From assembly GCA_004297935.1 (NCBI GenBank), contig SCRE01000014.1:310001-374000 (forward strand): a stretch of DNA of 64,000 nucleotides, written 5' to 3'. Origin of the DNA: Microbacteriaceae bacterium (GTDB lineage: Bacteria; Actinomycetota; Actinomycetes; Actinomycetales; Microbacteriaceae). Shown here piece after piece: positions 17,310 to 26,035 of the stretch; the stretch's first letter is position 1; every line of letters begins with the position of its first letter. The notes under the pieces were generated by a model. The model was not told the DNA's origin, did no database searches, and worked only from the letters and a program-made list of their open reading frames with translations. Both the position numbers and the translations under genes were made by a program.

Positions 17310-18119
17310 ATGACCGATCAAATCGTGAACGTCGCGGTCGCTCAGTTCGCGCCCGGCGCCGATCGTGAACAGAACCTCGCGACCATTCGCGACCTGACGA
17401 CCGCGGCCGCAACACGCTCAGCCCGCCTGGTTGCTCTTCCCGAATATTCGTCCTTCTTCGTCGACCCAGTCGGGCCCGCCATGGTCGAGGCAGCCGAGGT
17501 GCTCGATGGTCCGTTCGTGACCGCGCTCGGCGCACTCGCCTCAGAACTCGGTGTCCACATCGTTGCCGGCATGGCCGAGCTGGTCGCGGATGCCCACAAG
17601 TTCTCGAACACGCTCGTCGCCGTCGATCCCGCCGGACGTGTCGAGGCGACCTACCGCAAGCAGCACCTCTATGACGCGTTCGGCGGCCGGGAATCCGATT
17701 GGGTCCTCGCCGGCGAGCTGGCCACGCCACAACTCTTCGACGTCGATGGCCTGCGCGTTGGGCTGCAGACCTGCTATGACCTGCGCTTTCCCGAACTGAC
17801 GCGGCTGATCGTCGACGCCGGTGCCGAACTCGTGCTCGTGCCCGCCGAGTGGGTGCGCGGCCCGCTCAAGGAACACCACTGGAGCACCCTCATCACGGCC
17901 CGCGCAATCGAGAACACGGTGTACGTCGCCGCCGCCGATCACACCCCGCCGATCGGCGTCGGGCTGAGCACCATTGTCGACCCCATGGGCGTCGCGCTGG
18001 CAACCCTCGGTGAACGAACGGATGTCGCCCTCGCCGCGATCTCGTCAGCCCGCGTCGCGCAGGTGCGCACCCTGAATCCCGCCTTGGCCCTGCGTCGGTA
18101 CACCGTCGCGCAGCGGTAG
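17310..18119 (+). CDS. Carbon-nitrogen hydrolase (nitrilase superfamily)
   Basis: 269 residues from the ATG at 17310; a GTG two codons earlier is an alternative. The catalytic triad of the superfamily is visible: Glu45 in LPEYSSFF, Lys117 in YRKQHLYD and Cys155 in QTCYDLRFPE. The length fits the Nit/omega-amidase-like branch, which hydrolyses amides of small carboxylic acids such as deaminated amino acids. The exact substrate cannot be read. It is convergent with the dapC-type aminotransferase across a strong hairpin. The aminotransferase/omega-amidase pairing is suggestive but not proof of a joint pathway. Confidence 0.9.
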   Translation: MTDQIVNVAVAQFAPGADREQNLATIRDLTTAAATRSARLVALPEYSSFFVDPVGPAMVEAAEVLDGPFVTALGALASELGVHIVAGMAELVADAHKFSNTLVAVDPAGRVEATYRKQHLYDAFGGRESDWVLAGELATPQLFDVDGLRVGLQTCYDLRFPELTRLIVDAGAELVLVPAEWVRGPLKEHHWSTLITARAIENTVYVAAADHTPPIGVGLSTIVDPMGVALATLGERTDVALAAISSARVAQVRTLNPALALRRYTVAQR

Positions 18120-18129
18120 ACCGAACTGC

Positions 18130-18154
18130 ACAGGCGGCGAAATCCGCCGCCTGT
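18130..18154 (+). terminator. Bidirectional terminator-like hairpin
   Basis: ACAGGCGGCG (18130-18139) pairs perfectly with CGCCGCCTGT (18145-18154) across a 5-nt loop, midway between two convergent genes. There is no T tract, as is common in high-GC actinobacteria. Confidence 0.7.
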
Positions 18155-18200
18155 CTCGAGCCCTATGCGTTGCTGTCACGCGTTGTCCAACGACATTCGG

Positions 18201-19397
18201 TCAGCGGGACAGCGACGCCAACTGCTCGGCGGCACGCCCGAGAACGTCCACACGTTTGCAGAACGCGAATCGCACGAGCGACGCCATCGACTCCTCCGTC
18301 GGCTGCGAGCAGAATGCCGAGATCGGCACGGCGACCACGCCGGCGAGGTGTGGGAGTTCGCGGCAGAAGGCGACGGCATCCGCGTAACCCAGGGGTGCGG
18401 CATCCGCAACGGCGAAATAGGTGCCGGCCGGATTGGACACGCCGAAACCGGCATCCGCAAGTCCGGCGGTCAGAAGATCGCGTTTCGCGGCAAGCGTTGC
18501 AGCGGCGTCGATGAAGTAGGAGTCCGGCAGGCGCAGGCCGACCGCGGTCGCGGGCTGGAACGGCGCGCCGTTCACGTAGGTCAGGAACTGCTTGACCGCG
18601 AGAATCGCCGTCACGAGGTCGGCGGGTGCGCTCAACCAGCCGATCTTCCACCCGGTGGTCGAGAACGTCTTACCGCCGGAAGAGATCGTCACAGCACGCT
18701 CCCGCCCGCCCGGCAGCGTGGCGACCGGGATATGCTGTACGCCGAAGGTCAGGTGCTCGTAGACCTCGTCGGTGACGATGATCGCGTCGTGCTGGTGCGC
18801 GAGTTCGATGACGGCCTCAAGGATCTCGCGGCCGAAAACGGTGCCAGTGGGATTGTGCGGATTGTTCACCAGGATGATCTTGGTGCGGTCGGTGACGGCG
18901 GCCCGCAGTTCGTCGAGCTCGGGCTGGAAGGCCGGTGCGCGCAACGGCACCGTGCGGTGCACGCCACCCGTCAGCGAGATCAGCGCACCGTACGCGTCGT
19001 AGTACGGCTCGAATGTGACGACCTCGTCGCCTGGCCCGACGAGCGCGAGCAGGGTTGCGGCGAGAGCCTCTGTCGCACCGGCCGTGACGAGCACTTCGCG
19101 GTCCGGGTCGACGGTCAGCCCGTAGAAACGCAGCTGATGCTCGGCGATCGCCTCGCGCAGCACCGGCATGCCGATGCCTGGCGGGTATTGATTGACGCCG
19201 TCGCGGATGGCGCGAATCGCCGCCTCGAGCACCTCCGCCGGACCGTCCTCGTCGGGGAACCCTTGCCCCAGGTTGATCGCCCCCGTGCGTGCGGCCAGCG
19301 CGCTCATCTCCGCGAAGATCGTCGGGGCAATGGCTCCGTCGGGAGCGAGGAGTCCCGCGCCGCGTGCCGCTGCCCGCCAGGGTCCGTCGATGTTCAT
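18201..19397 (-). CDS. dapC: Class I/II aminotransferase, probable N-succinyldiaminopimelate aminotransferase
   Basis: 398 residues, PLP-dependent fold type I. NLGQGFPDEDGP lies near the N-terminus, NQYPPGIG before the small-domain hinge, NNPHNPTG for substrate/PLP contacts, DEVYEHL and the Schiff-base Lys in SSGGKTFSTTGWK. These blocks match mycobacterial DapC (Rv0858c), which makes N-succinyl-LL-diaminopimelate for lysine and peptidoglycan. The same subgroup includes methionine/kynurenine aminotransferases, so the assignment is likely rather than certain. The ATG has GAAGGAG 5 bp upstream. It stands alone, convergent with the nitrilase gene. Confidence 0.8.
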   Translation of the reverse strand: MNIDGPWRAAARGAGLLAPDGAIAPTIFAEMSALAARTGAINLGQGFPDEDGPAEVLEAAIRAIRDGVNQYPPGIGMPVLREAIAEHQLRFYGLTVDPDREVLVTAGATEALAATLLALVGPGDEVVTFEPYYDAYGALISLTGGVHRTVPLRAPAFQPELDELRAAVTDRTKIILVNNPHNPTGTVFGREILEAVIELAHQHDAIIVTDEVYEHLTFGVQHIPVATLPGGRERAVTISSGGKTFSTTGWKIGWLSAPADLVTAILAVKQFLTYVNGAPFQPATAVGLRLPDSYFIDAAATLAAKRDLLTAGLADAGFGVSNPAGTYFAVADAAPLGYADAVAFCRELPHLAGVVAVPISAFCSQPTEESMASLVRFAFCKRVDVLGRAAEQLASLSR

Positions 19398-19609
19398 GCT
19401 GCTCCTTCGCGCCGCCGGGTTCTCGCCGCGGTGATTTCCAACCTACGTCATTACCTCAACCCTGCGGATTCGTGGGGCGAATTCCACAATCGAGCGGATG
19501 CCACGGGCCGGGTCCTCGGACCCCGCTACGGTGGCTGCATGATCCGGATTCCGCACCCGTCTGTGGATAACTCCTGCGACGCTCTGCAGGTTTGCTCTAC
19601 CGTGGTGGT

Positions 19610-20278
19610 ATGCCGATGCTGAGCCGCCGACCGCGCGTCGCCGGTTCTGCAACGGTGCGCTCCGTCGAATTGCTCGGTGGTCGCCTGCTCCATGTTCGAC
19701 TGCTCGGCGGCCGCCGACCCGGTGGCCGCCTGCTCGGTTTCGGCCTGCTCGTCGTTGGCTTGCTGGCTGTTGGCTTACTCAGTGGGTGCACTCCGGGCGC
19801 ACCGGTGCCGACGCACACACCGACCGCCACACCCACACCTGTCTTCGCATCGGATGCCGATGCTCTGAAGGCTGCAACGGATGCCTACGCCGCTTACTTG
19901 AAGATGTCGGACACGATCGCGCACGATGGCGGGAAGGCCCCTGAGCGCATCAAGCCGTTCGTGACCGCGGCTTGGTACAGCAAGGAAGCGAAGGTATTCG
20001 CGGCTTTTCGTTCCAGCGGGCTAACGCAAACAGGTTGGACTGAGTTCCGATCACAACGGCTGCAAAACTATGATAAAGGGGACCCTGAGATCGTGATGTA
20101 CGTATGCGTCGATGCCGCGGGGACGGCGATCGTGGATAGTGGGGGCAAGAACGTTACACCAGAAAGCCGTCCAGCGATCGTGCCATCGGTAGCCACCTTC
20201 GTCGTTCTGGGTTCCAACGTGACGCATCGACTGCGACTTGAAAACTACGAACCATGGCCTGGGCGAAGTTTCTGTTGA
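19610..20278 (+). CDS. Predicted lipoprotein of unknown function
   Basis: About 222 residues. The long Gly/Leu/Arg-rich N-terminus ends in a hydrophobic stretch and lipobox (LLSGC), followed by a Thr/Pro linker (PTHTPTATPTP) typical of wall-spanning lipoproteins. The mature domain is NTF2-like in size, with paired motifs ATDAYAAYLKMSD and AWYSKEAKVF; an NTF2/SnoaL-like fold is a guess. The start is ambiguous (19610 or 19616) because no clear ribosome site is present. The 3' end overlaps the next gene by 25 bp, so the two are probably cotranscribed. Confidence 0.75.
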   Translation: MPMLSRRPRVAGSATVRSVELLGGRLLHVRLLGGRRPGGRLLGFGLLVVGLLAVGLLSGCTPGAPVPTHTPTATPTPVFASDADALKAATDAYAAYLKMSDTIAHDGGKAPERIKPFVTAAWYSKEAKVFAAFRSSGLTQTGWTEFRSQRLQNYDKGDPEIVMYVCVDAAGTAIVDSGGKNVTPESRPAIVPSVATFVVLGSNVTHRLRLENYEPWPGRSFC

Positions 20279-21075
20279 GTGCTGGTCTGCTCACAAGCGG
20301 ACTTGTCACCCCCGTGGCGCTGTCTGCCGTAAGCGGATCTTGTACGCAGCTGGAGATCAACGCAGGCCTGTGTTCTACTGGCTCCATCAACGACGGCGGT
20401 GTCGACATTGGAGCAACGCAAGAAGTTCCAGGCTCACCAACGCGCGGTCATGGTGATGGTGCGGCGAGCGATGCATCAGATGGGGGAAGCAGCGACGGCA
20501 GAAGCGGCTCGTTTCCCGACGCAGGATTCGTCAACTTCGCACCGCTGCAGACGGTGATCACCTGTCAGACTCCCGATCCGTGTATGACTCCGGCGGTACG
20601 ACTGAGTGATCTCATCAATTTCCGCGCGCCGGCCCCGGCGACCTCGATGGAACCCAATGGCTGGGCGGTCGTCGGGCTCGACGCCAACTTCATCGCTGGT
20701 GCGGGCGTCGATGTGCAAGGCGGAACTCTGCTCGGACAGCCCGCGCAGGTGCGCTTCACGCCGGTGGGGTTCTCCTGGGACTACGGGGACGGGGGAAAAC
20801 GCGCGTCCGCAGACGGAGGCGCTTCGTGGGCGAAACGCGGCATCCCCGAGTTCAGCCCGACACCGACCAGTCATGCCTATCTGCGCACCGGGAGCTTCAC
20901 GGTTCGGATCGCTGTGACCTATGCGGCCGAGTACCGCTTCGCGAACCAGAACTGGCAGCAGATCGAAGGTAGCCTGAACGTGAAGGCACCTCCATTCACC
21001 GTCTTCGTAGGCGACGCGAAGACGGTGCTCGTCGGGCGCGACTGTGTGGCGAACCCGCGCGGTCCCGGCTGTTGA
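20254..21075 (+). CDS. Exported protein with PKD-like domain
   Basis: 273 residues with a signal peptide (KFLLSAGLLTSGLVTPVALSA) and a Gly/Asp/Ser-rich linker (GDGAASDASDGGSSDG). A C-terminal beta domain carries PKD-like marks: SWDYGDGG, then HAYLRTGSFTVRIAVTY. Several Cys pairs (SCTQ, CQTPDPC, DCVANPRGPGC) suggest disulphides outside the membrane. PKD domains usually mediate binding at the surface. It overlaps the lipoprotein gene upstream, so the two may work together at the envelope. I know of no specific function. Confidence 0.75.
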   Translation: MAWAKFLLSAGLLTSGLVTPVALSAVSGSCTQLEINAGLCSTGSINDGGVDIGATQEVPGSPTRGHGDGAASDASDGGSSDGRSGSFPDAGFVNFAPLQTVITCQTPDPCMTPAVRLSDLINFRAPAPATSMEPNGWAVVGLDANFIAGAGVDVQGGTLLGQPAQVRFTPVGFSWDYGDGGKRASADGGASWAKRGIPEFSPTPTSHAYLRTGSFTVRIAVTYAAEYRFANQNWQQIEGSLNVKAPPFTVFVGDAKTVLVGRDCVANPRGPGC

Positions 21076-21192
21076 GAGCGTTTGGAGGTGTTCGACGGCA
21101 CCCGACCTCAATGTTGGAGCCGGTGCACAGATTGCGCATAGGCTACATTCAGGCGGAGTGTGGATGCTGAGCTTGCTTGGAAGGAGCACGAC

Positions 21193-22995
21193 ATGACCGA
21201 CACCCCGAACGACCCCGCCGACACACCGGAACCCGAGGCGTCAGCCGGATCAACCGATCAGCCCGCTACGGAACAGCCCGAGGCGCGGACACCCGACGCA
21301 ACTCTTGCGCCGCAGCAGCCGAATGCACCGGCAATGGGTGCCGCACCCGCGTCACCGGTGCCGTCGGCCGAGCCCCCGGCGCTCGCTGAAGAGACTAGTG
21401 CGCCGACGACAGCGCAGGCAGCATCTTCGGCCAACACCGCAGCAGCCGCTCCTCAAGTGCCCGCTCCTCAAACCTCCTGGACTGCGCCCGCGAACACGCC
21501 GCAGCCGACCCAGCCTGCACAGCAACCGGGCCAGCCCCAGCCTCCGGTCGCGCAGCAGCCGACTCCCTATTACGGCAATGGCGCTTTCGGCCAGCCCGGC
21601 CAAACACCCCAGCCCGGCCAAACACCCCAGCCGGGCCAGGCACCGCAGCCGGCCTACGCCTCCCAGTACCCCTACTCGAGCCAGCAGCAGCCGTACGCGC
21701 AGCAGTACGCGACACAGCCCACTCAGCCGATCATCGGCGCTGCCCCGACAACAACGGCGGCGGAGAGACAGCCGAAGAAGCGCGGCATCGGCATGCTCGT
21801 CGCCGCTCTTGCGATCGGCGCGCTGATCGGTGGCGCATCCGGTGCCGGTGTGATGGGAATCGTGCAGGCGAGCCAGAACGGGTCGGCCAAGCCGGCCAGT
21901 TCGACCGGCGCCGAGAACATCACCGTCAACAACGCGAGTGATGCCACGCCGGTGACAGCGGTCGCAGCGAAGGCCTCGCCGAGTGTCGTGACGATCTCGG
22001 TCACGGGCTCCCAGGCCTCTGGGACCGGTTCAGGCGTCATCTTGAGCGCCGACGGCTATGTGCTGACGAATACGCACGTCGTCACGCTCGATGGTCAGCT
22101 TGCCAACCCGACGATCCAGGTGCAGGACAACAACGGCAAGCTCTACACCGCCAAGGTGGTCGGCACCGACCCGATCGTCGATCTTGCGGTCATCAAATTG
22201 AACAACGCGAGCGGCTTGACGCCGGCGACGTTCGCCGATTCCACCAAGCTCAACGTCGGTGACCGTGCCGTCGCGATCGGCGCCCCGCTGGGGCTCGCCG
22301 GCACCGTCACGGACGGCATCGTGAGCGCACTGAATCGCAGCATCCAGATCGCCTCGTCTGCCGTACCGAAGAACGACCAGCAGTCGCAGGGCAACGGCGA
22401 CCCGAACAACCCGTTCAACCTGTGGAACTTCGACCTCCCGGGCCAGGGGGGTTCGAACCAGACCCCGAGCGCCACGACGGGGACGATCTCGCTGCCGGTC
22501 ATTCAGACGGATGCCGCCATCAACCCCGGCAACTCGGGTGGCGCACTGTTGAACGCCAAAGGTGAAGTGATCGGCATCAATGTAGCGATCGCGAGTGCCA
22601 GCTCGAGCAGTTCGAGCAGCGGCCAGACCGGCAGCATCGGCGTCGGCTTTGCGATCCCTTCGGATCTCGCCAGCCGAGTCTCGTCCGAGTTGATCAAGAA
22701 CGGCAAGGCCACTCACGGCCTGCTCGGCGCAAGTGTCAAGGATGCCTCGACGTCGACGACGAGCACAACGGTCGGCGCGACGATCGTCTCCGTCAGCAGC
22801 GGCGGGGCGGCAGCAAAGGCAGGCCTGCAAGCAGGCGATATCGTGACCAACTTCGACGGCTTACCGATCACGAGTTCATCCGACCTGACGGCGCAGGTGC
22901 GCTACCTGGCGGCCGGTGCGAGCGCCAAGCTCACCTACGTACGTGACGGCAAGCCCTACACGGTGGAGGTCACACTCGGCACTCTGACTCAGTAA
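21193..22995 (+). CDS. HtrA/DegP-like membrane serine protease with PDZ domain
   Basis: 600 residues from the ATG at 21193, chosen for GGAAGGAG upstream; the in-frame start at 21160 has none. The first 195 residues are a Pro/Gln/Ala-rich cytosolic tail with an imperfect GQTPQP repeat. One membrane helix (about 199-225) follows. The S1C trypsin-like domain has His295 (LTNTHVVT), Asp330 (DPIVDLAVIKL) and Ser448 (NPGNSGGAL), and a PDZ domain lies at about 505-595. It should degrade or refold damaged exported proteins. A long hairpin follows the gene. Confidence 0.93.
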   Translation: MTDTPNDPADTPEPEASAGSTDQPATEQPEARTPDATLAPQQPNAPAMGAAPASPVPSAEPPALAEETSAPTTAQAASSANTAAAAPQVPAPQTSWTAPANTPQPTQPAQQPGQPQPPVAQQPTPYYGNGAFGQPGQTPQPGQTPQPGQAPQPAYASQYPYSSQQQPYAQQYATQPTQPIIGAAPTTTAAERQPKKRGIGMLVAALAIGALIGGASGAGVMGIVQASQNGSAKPASSTGAENITVNNASDATPVTAVAAKASPSVVTISVTGSQASGTGSGVILSADGYVLTNTHVVTLDGQLANPTIQVQDNNGKLYTAKVVGTDPIVDLAVIKLNNASGLTPATFADSTKLNVGDRAVAIGAPLGLAGTVTDGIVSALNRSIQIASSAVPKNDQQSQGNGDPNNPFNLWNFDLPGQGGSNQTPSATTGTISLPVIQTDAAINPGNSGGALLNAKGEVIGINVAIASASSSSSSSGQTGSIGVGFAIPSDLASRVSSELIKNGKATHGLLGASVKDASTSTTSTTVGATIVSVSSGGAAAKAGLQAGDIVTNFDGLPITSSSDLTAQVRYLAAGASAKLTYVRDGKPYTVEVTLGTLTQ

Positions 22996-23042
22996 GCCCT
23001 GACTCAGTAAGCTCGCCTGACCGCTTCGTTGAAGGCGTTCAT

Positions 23043-23084
23043 CGGCAATCGCCCGTGCAACTCACGTTGCTCGGGCGATTGCCG
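23043..23084 (+). terminator. Long near-perfect hairpin after htrA-like gene
   Basis: CGGCAATCGCCCG (23043-23055) pairs with CGGGCGATTGCCG (23072-23084). After one T-T mismatch an inner GCAAC/GTTGC stem closes on a 4-nt loop. The total is 18 base pairs. It lies 47 bp after the htrA-like stop and about 60 bp before the glycosyltransferase ATG, and probably terminates the protease transcript. Confidence 0.7.
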
Positions 23085-23147
23085 TCTGCCAGGGGCCGAT
23101 CGTGCACCGCCTGGTAAGCTCGACCGAGCCGAGAACGACGGGACACT

Positions 23148-24194
23148 ATGGCGCAAGTGAGTGACGAGGGCACGCTGCCCGGTGTCTCTTACGTCATGCC
23201 CGTGCTGAACGAGGTCGCCCATGTGCGCGACGCCGTCGACAGTCTTCTCGCGCAAGACTATGCCGGACCGTTCGAGGTCGCCCTCGCTCTCGGCCCGAGC
23301 ATCGACGGCACCACGGAGTTGGTGGCCGAACTCTCAGAAGCAGACCCGCGCATCCGAGTTCTCGAGAACGAGATCGGGTCGACCCCGTCAGGCCTCAACA
23401 TCGCGATCAGAGCATCGCGGTATCCGATCGTGATTCGGGTCGACGCGCACTCCGTGCTGCCGCCGGAATATGCCCGCATCGCTGTCGAGACAATCCTCCG
23501 AACGGATGCGGACAACGTCGGCGGTGTGATGGATGCTCAGGGCACGACGTCGTTCGAACGTGCGGTCGCGCACGCCTACGGCAGTGCGCTCGGACTGGGC
23601 GGCACAAAACTCCACCGTGGCGGCGAAGAGGGCCCGGCGGAGACCGTCTACCTCGGCGTATTCAAGCGAACAAGCCTGTTCGAGGCGGGGCTTTTCGCCG
23701 AGGACATCAAACGCGGGCAAGACTGGGAGCTCAACCGGCGGCTGCGTGCTGCGGGTGGCACCGTCTGGTTCACACCGAGACTCAGCGTCGTCTATCGACC
23801 GCGACCGAGCATGAATCAGCTGGCCCGTCAGTTCTTGTCGACCGGACTGTGGCGCGGGGAACTGGTGCGACGCTTTCCGGAGGCCAACGGCATCCGTTAT
23901 TTTGCACCGCCCGTCACGGTGCTGGGCGTTGTGGTCGGCCTCGTTCTCGGCATCGTCGGCATCGTGCAGGGGAGCATGGGCGTGACGTCGTGGCTGCTCA
24001 TCGGATTCGTAGCACCAGCCTTCTATCTGCTGCTGGTGCTTGCGGCGACGCTGGCGTCCAGTGGGAGACTCGGATTTCGGGCAACGCTGTGGTACCTGCT
24101 GGTGTTGCCATGCATCCATTTCTGCTGGGGGATCGGCTTCGTGCTCGGTTTCCTGTCACTCACGCGCAACATCTCCGCGCACACGGGAAGGTAA
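23148..24194 (+). CDS. Family 2 glycosyltransferase, membrane-bound
   Basis: 348 residues. The GT-A domain begins VSYVMPVLNE and has a sugar-nucleotide/metal motif in RVDAHS, an acceptor motif in DIKRGQDWELNRRL and C-terminal helices (about 255-345). The layout resembles exopolysaccharide (ExoA-like) transferases that act on lipid-linked acceptors. It is the first gene of a three-gene set with a CDP-alcohol phosphatidyltransferase (2 bp gap) and a second GT2. Together they likely build a phospholipid-linked glycan, which is inference. Confidence 0.88.
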   Translation: MAQVSDEGTLPGVSYVMPVLNEVAHVRDAVDSLLAQDYAGPFEVALALGPSIDGTTELVAELSEADPRIRVLENEIGSTPSGLNIAIRASRYPIVIRVDAHSVLPPEYARIAVETILRTDADNVGGVMDAQGTTSFERAVAHAYGSALGLGGTKLHRGGEEGPAETVYLGVFKRTSLFEAGLFAEDIKRGQDWELNRRLRAAGGTVWFTPRLSVVYRPRPSMNQLARQFLSTGLWRGELVRRFPEANGIRYFAPPVTVLGVVVGLVLGIVGIVQGSMGVTSWLLIGFVAPAFYLLLVLAATLASSGRLGFRATLWYLLVLPCIHFCWGIGFVLGFLSLTRNISAHTGR

Positions 24195-24196
24195 CC

Positions 24197-25081
24197 ATGT
24201 CGAACGAGCCGCCGAAGGCAGACCGCCCGGCTGGGCCGGACCGTCCGACTGGGCCCGACCGACCGGCAGGGGCGGATGCCGCCGGTCGCGGCGCGCGACC
24301 GCGTTCGATTGCCGAGTTGCGCGCCATTGCACAGCCGCCAGAGGTGCGTTCGCGCGCGAATGCCGAGCACTGGACGGCGTCGCTCTACCTCCGCGACCTT
24401 TCCCCGTATCTGACCTGGGTGCTGGTGAAGACGTGCGTTTCCGCCAACGGTGTGACCGGGCTGATGATCGTGGTCGGGTGGTCCACTGCCGCAGCGCTGC
24501 TGATTCCCGGCATCTGGGGTGCCCTGATCGCGTTGATACTCGGCCAGCTGCAGATGCTGGTCGACTGCTGCGACGGAGAAGTCGCCCGGTGGCGCGGCAC
24601 GTCTTCTCCGGCCGGCGTGTTCCTCGACAAGGTCGGGCACTACTCGACGGAGGCGCTGATCCCGCTCATGCTCGGCGTCCGCGCGGCGGCGTACCCGTTG
24701 TTGGTTCCTGAGGACTATCTGTGGACGACCCTCGGCACCTTGCTCGCACTGATCATCGTGCTGAACAAGGCACTCAACGACATGGTGCATGTGGCGCGCG
24801 CCAACGCCGGGCTGGCGAAGCTCGCCGACACGCGCAGTGCCTCGGCGCCGACGAACGGCCTGGTCGCCAAGCTGCGCACGGTGGCACGATTCGTGCCGTT
24901 CCACCGGTTGTATCACTCGGTGGAGCTGACGATCCTCGCCTTCGTGACGGCAGTGGCTGGCTTGTTCGTCGGCCAGGAACTGGCCAGTCGCGTGCTCGTC
25001 GCCGTGCTCGTGCCACTGGCGTTGCTGTCTCTCATCGGGCACTTCGTGGCGATCATGGCGTCGAACCGTGTCCGGCTCTGA
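24197..25081 (+). CDS. CDP-alcohol phosphatidyltransferase with altered active-site residue
   Basis: 294 residues from the ATG at 24197, two bases after the previous stop. A Pro/Asp/Arg repeat (GPDRPTGPDRPAG) opens the protein, followed by membrane helices. The family motif reads D123..D126-G...A130-R131 then G140...D144 then H148, so the fourth conserved Asp, the presumed catalytic base, is His (LDKVGHYS). Members join a CDP-linked lipid to an alcohol such as inositol phosphate or glycerol phosphate. The substitution may define a subfamily or alter activity. Its place between two GT2 genes suggests glycolipid assembly. Confidence 0.85.
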   Translation: MSNEPPKADRPAGPDRPTGPDRPAGADAAGRGARPRSIAELRAIAQPPEVRSRANAEHWTASLYLRDLSPYLTWVLVKTCVSANGVTGLMIVVGWSTAAALLIPGIWGALIALILGQLQMLVDCCDGEVARWRGTSSPAGVFLDKVGHYSTEALIPLMLGVRAAAYPLLVPEDYLWTTLGTLLALIIVLNKALNDMVHVARANAGLAKLADTRSASAPTNGLVAKLRTVARFVPFHRLYHSVELTILAFVTAVAGLFVGQELASRVLVAVLVPLALLSLIGHFVAIMASNRVRL

Positions 25082-25988
25082 CGACAATTCGGCCAGTGGC
25101 GGCGCATACCCGCCGGTCGCGGTCGGGGTTGTGGTGCTCACCCAGGGCAAGCGCCCGGAGGAGCTGACCCGCGGCATCCGGAGCATATTCGCCCAGGAGA
25201 ATGTGACACTCGATGTCGTCGTTGTCGGCAATGGCTGGGACCCGGCGGATGCAGTTCCCGCGCTTCCCTTCGCCGTCAAGACGCTGAAGCTTGAGGAGAA
25301 CCTCGGCATTCCAGCGGGCCGCAACCGAGGGGTGCCGCTGGTCGGCGGCGAGTACCTGTTCTTTCTCGACGACGACGCATCGCTTCCGAGTGTCGGATTC
25401 CTGCGTACGGCGGCCGCGCTGATCGAAGCGGATGCCGGCATCGGCCTGGTGCAGCCGCGTGTCGTGGACCCGAGTGGCAGCACCTCGCCGCGGCGCTGGG
25501 TGCCGCGCATCCGCAAGGGGGATGCGGCACGATCGAGCAATGTGTTCTCCTGTTGGGAGGGCGCCGTACTGCTGACCCGCGCGGTGTTCGATGCGACGGG
25601 CGGTTGGGCGGATCCGTTCTTCTATGCCCACGAAGGCATAGAACTGGCTTGGCGTGTGTGGGATCAGGGCAAGCGCGCGTGGTATGCGGGGGAATTGACG
25701 GCGAATCATCCGGCGGTCGAGCCGACCCGGCACGCGTATTATTATCGACTCAACGCCCGAAACCGGGTGTGGTTGGCGCGGCGCAATCTGCCTGCGGTTT
25801 TCGTGCCGCTCTACGTCGGCGCGTGGACCGGCATCCAGGTGCTGCGCTGGGCACGCCGCCCGACAGTGCTTCGGGCCTGGTTCGGCGGCTGGCGCGAGGG
25901 CTGGCGCAGCGACCCGGGCGAGCGGCGGCCGATCCGCTGGCGCACCGTCTGGCGGATGACGCTGGCCGGACGCCCGCCGATCGTGTGA
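25068..25988 (+). CDS. Family 2 glycosyltransferase
   Basis: 306 residues starting at a GTG that overlaps the previous gene by 14 bp. The GT-A domain has VAVGVVVLTQG, LGIPAGRNRG and the DxD motif in FLDDDAS, then an acceptor region (FFYAHEGIELAWR) and a basic C-terminus without strong membrane helices. It belongs to the rhamnosyl-type GT2 branch by overall pattern. It is cotranscribed with the CDP-alcohol phosphatidyltransferase and probably adds a sugar in the same pathway. Confidence 0.88.
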   Translation: MSGSDDNSASGGAYPPVAVGVVVLTQGKRPEELTRGIRSIFAQENVTLDVVVVGNGWDPADAVPALPFAVKTLKLEENLGIPAGRNRGVPLVGGEYLFFLDDDASLPSVGFLRTAAALIEADAGIGLVQPRVVDPSGSTSPRRWVPRIRKGDAARSSNVFSCWEGAVLLTRAVFDATGGWADPFFYAHEGIELAWRVWDQGKRAWYAGELTANHPAVEPTRHAYYYRLNARNRVWLARRNLPAVFVPLYVGAWTGIQVLRWARRPTVLRAWFGGWREGWRSDPGERRPIRWRTVWRMTLAGRPPIV

Positions 25989-26035
25989 CGGATGCCGCTG
26001 CTCGCACTGCTGTTCCCTGCTCTGTTGCTACGCGC

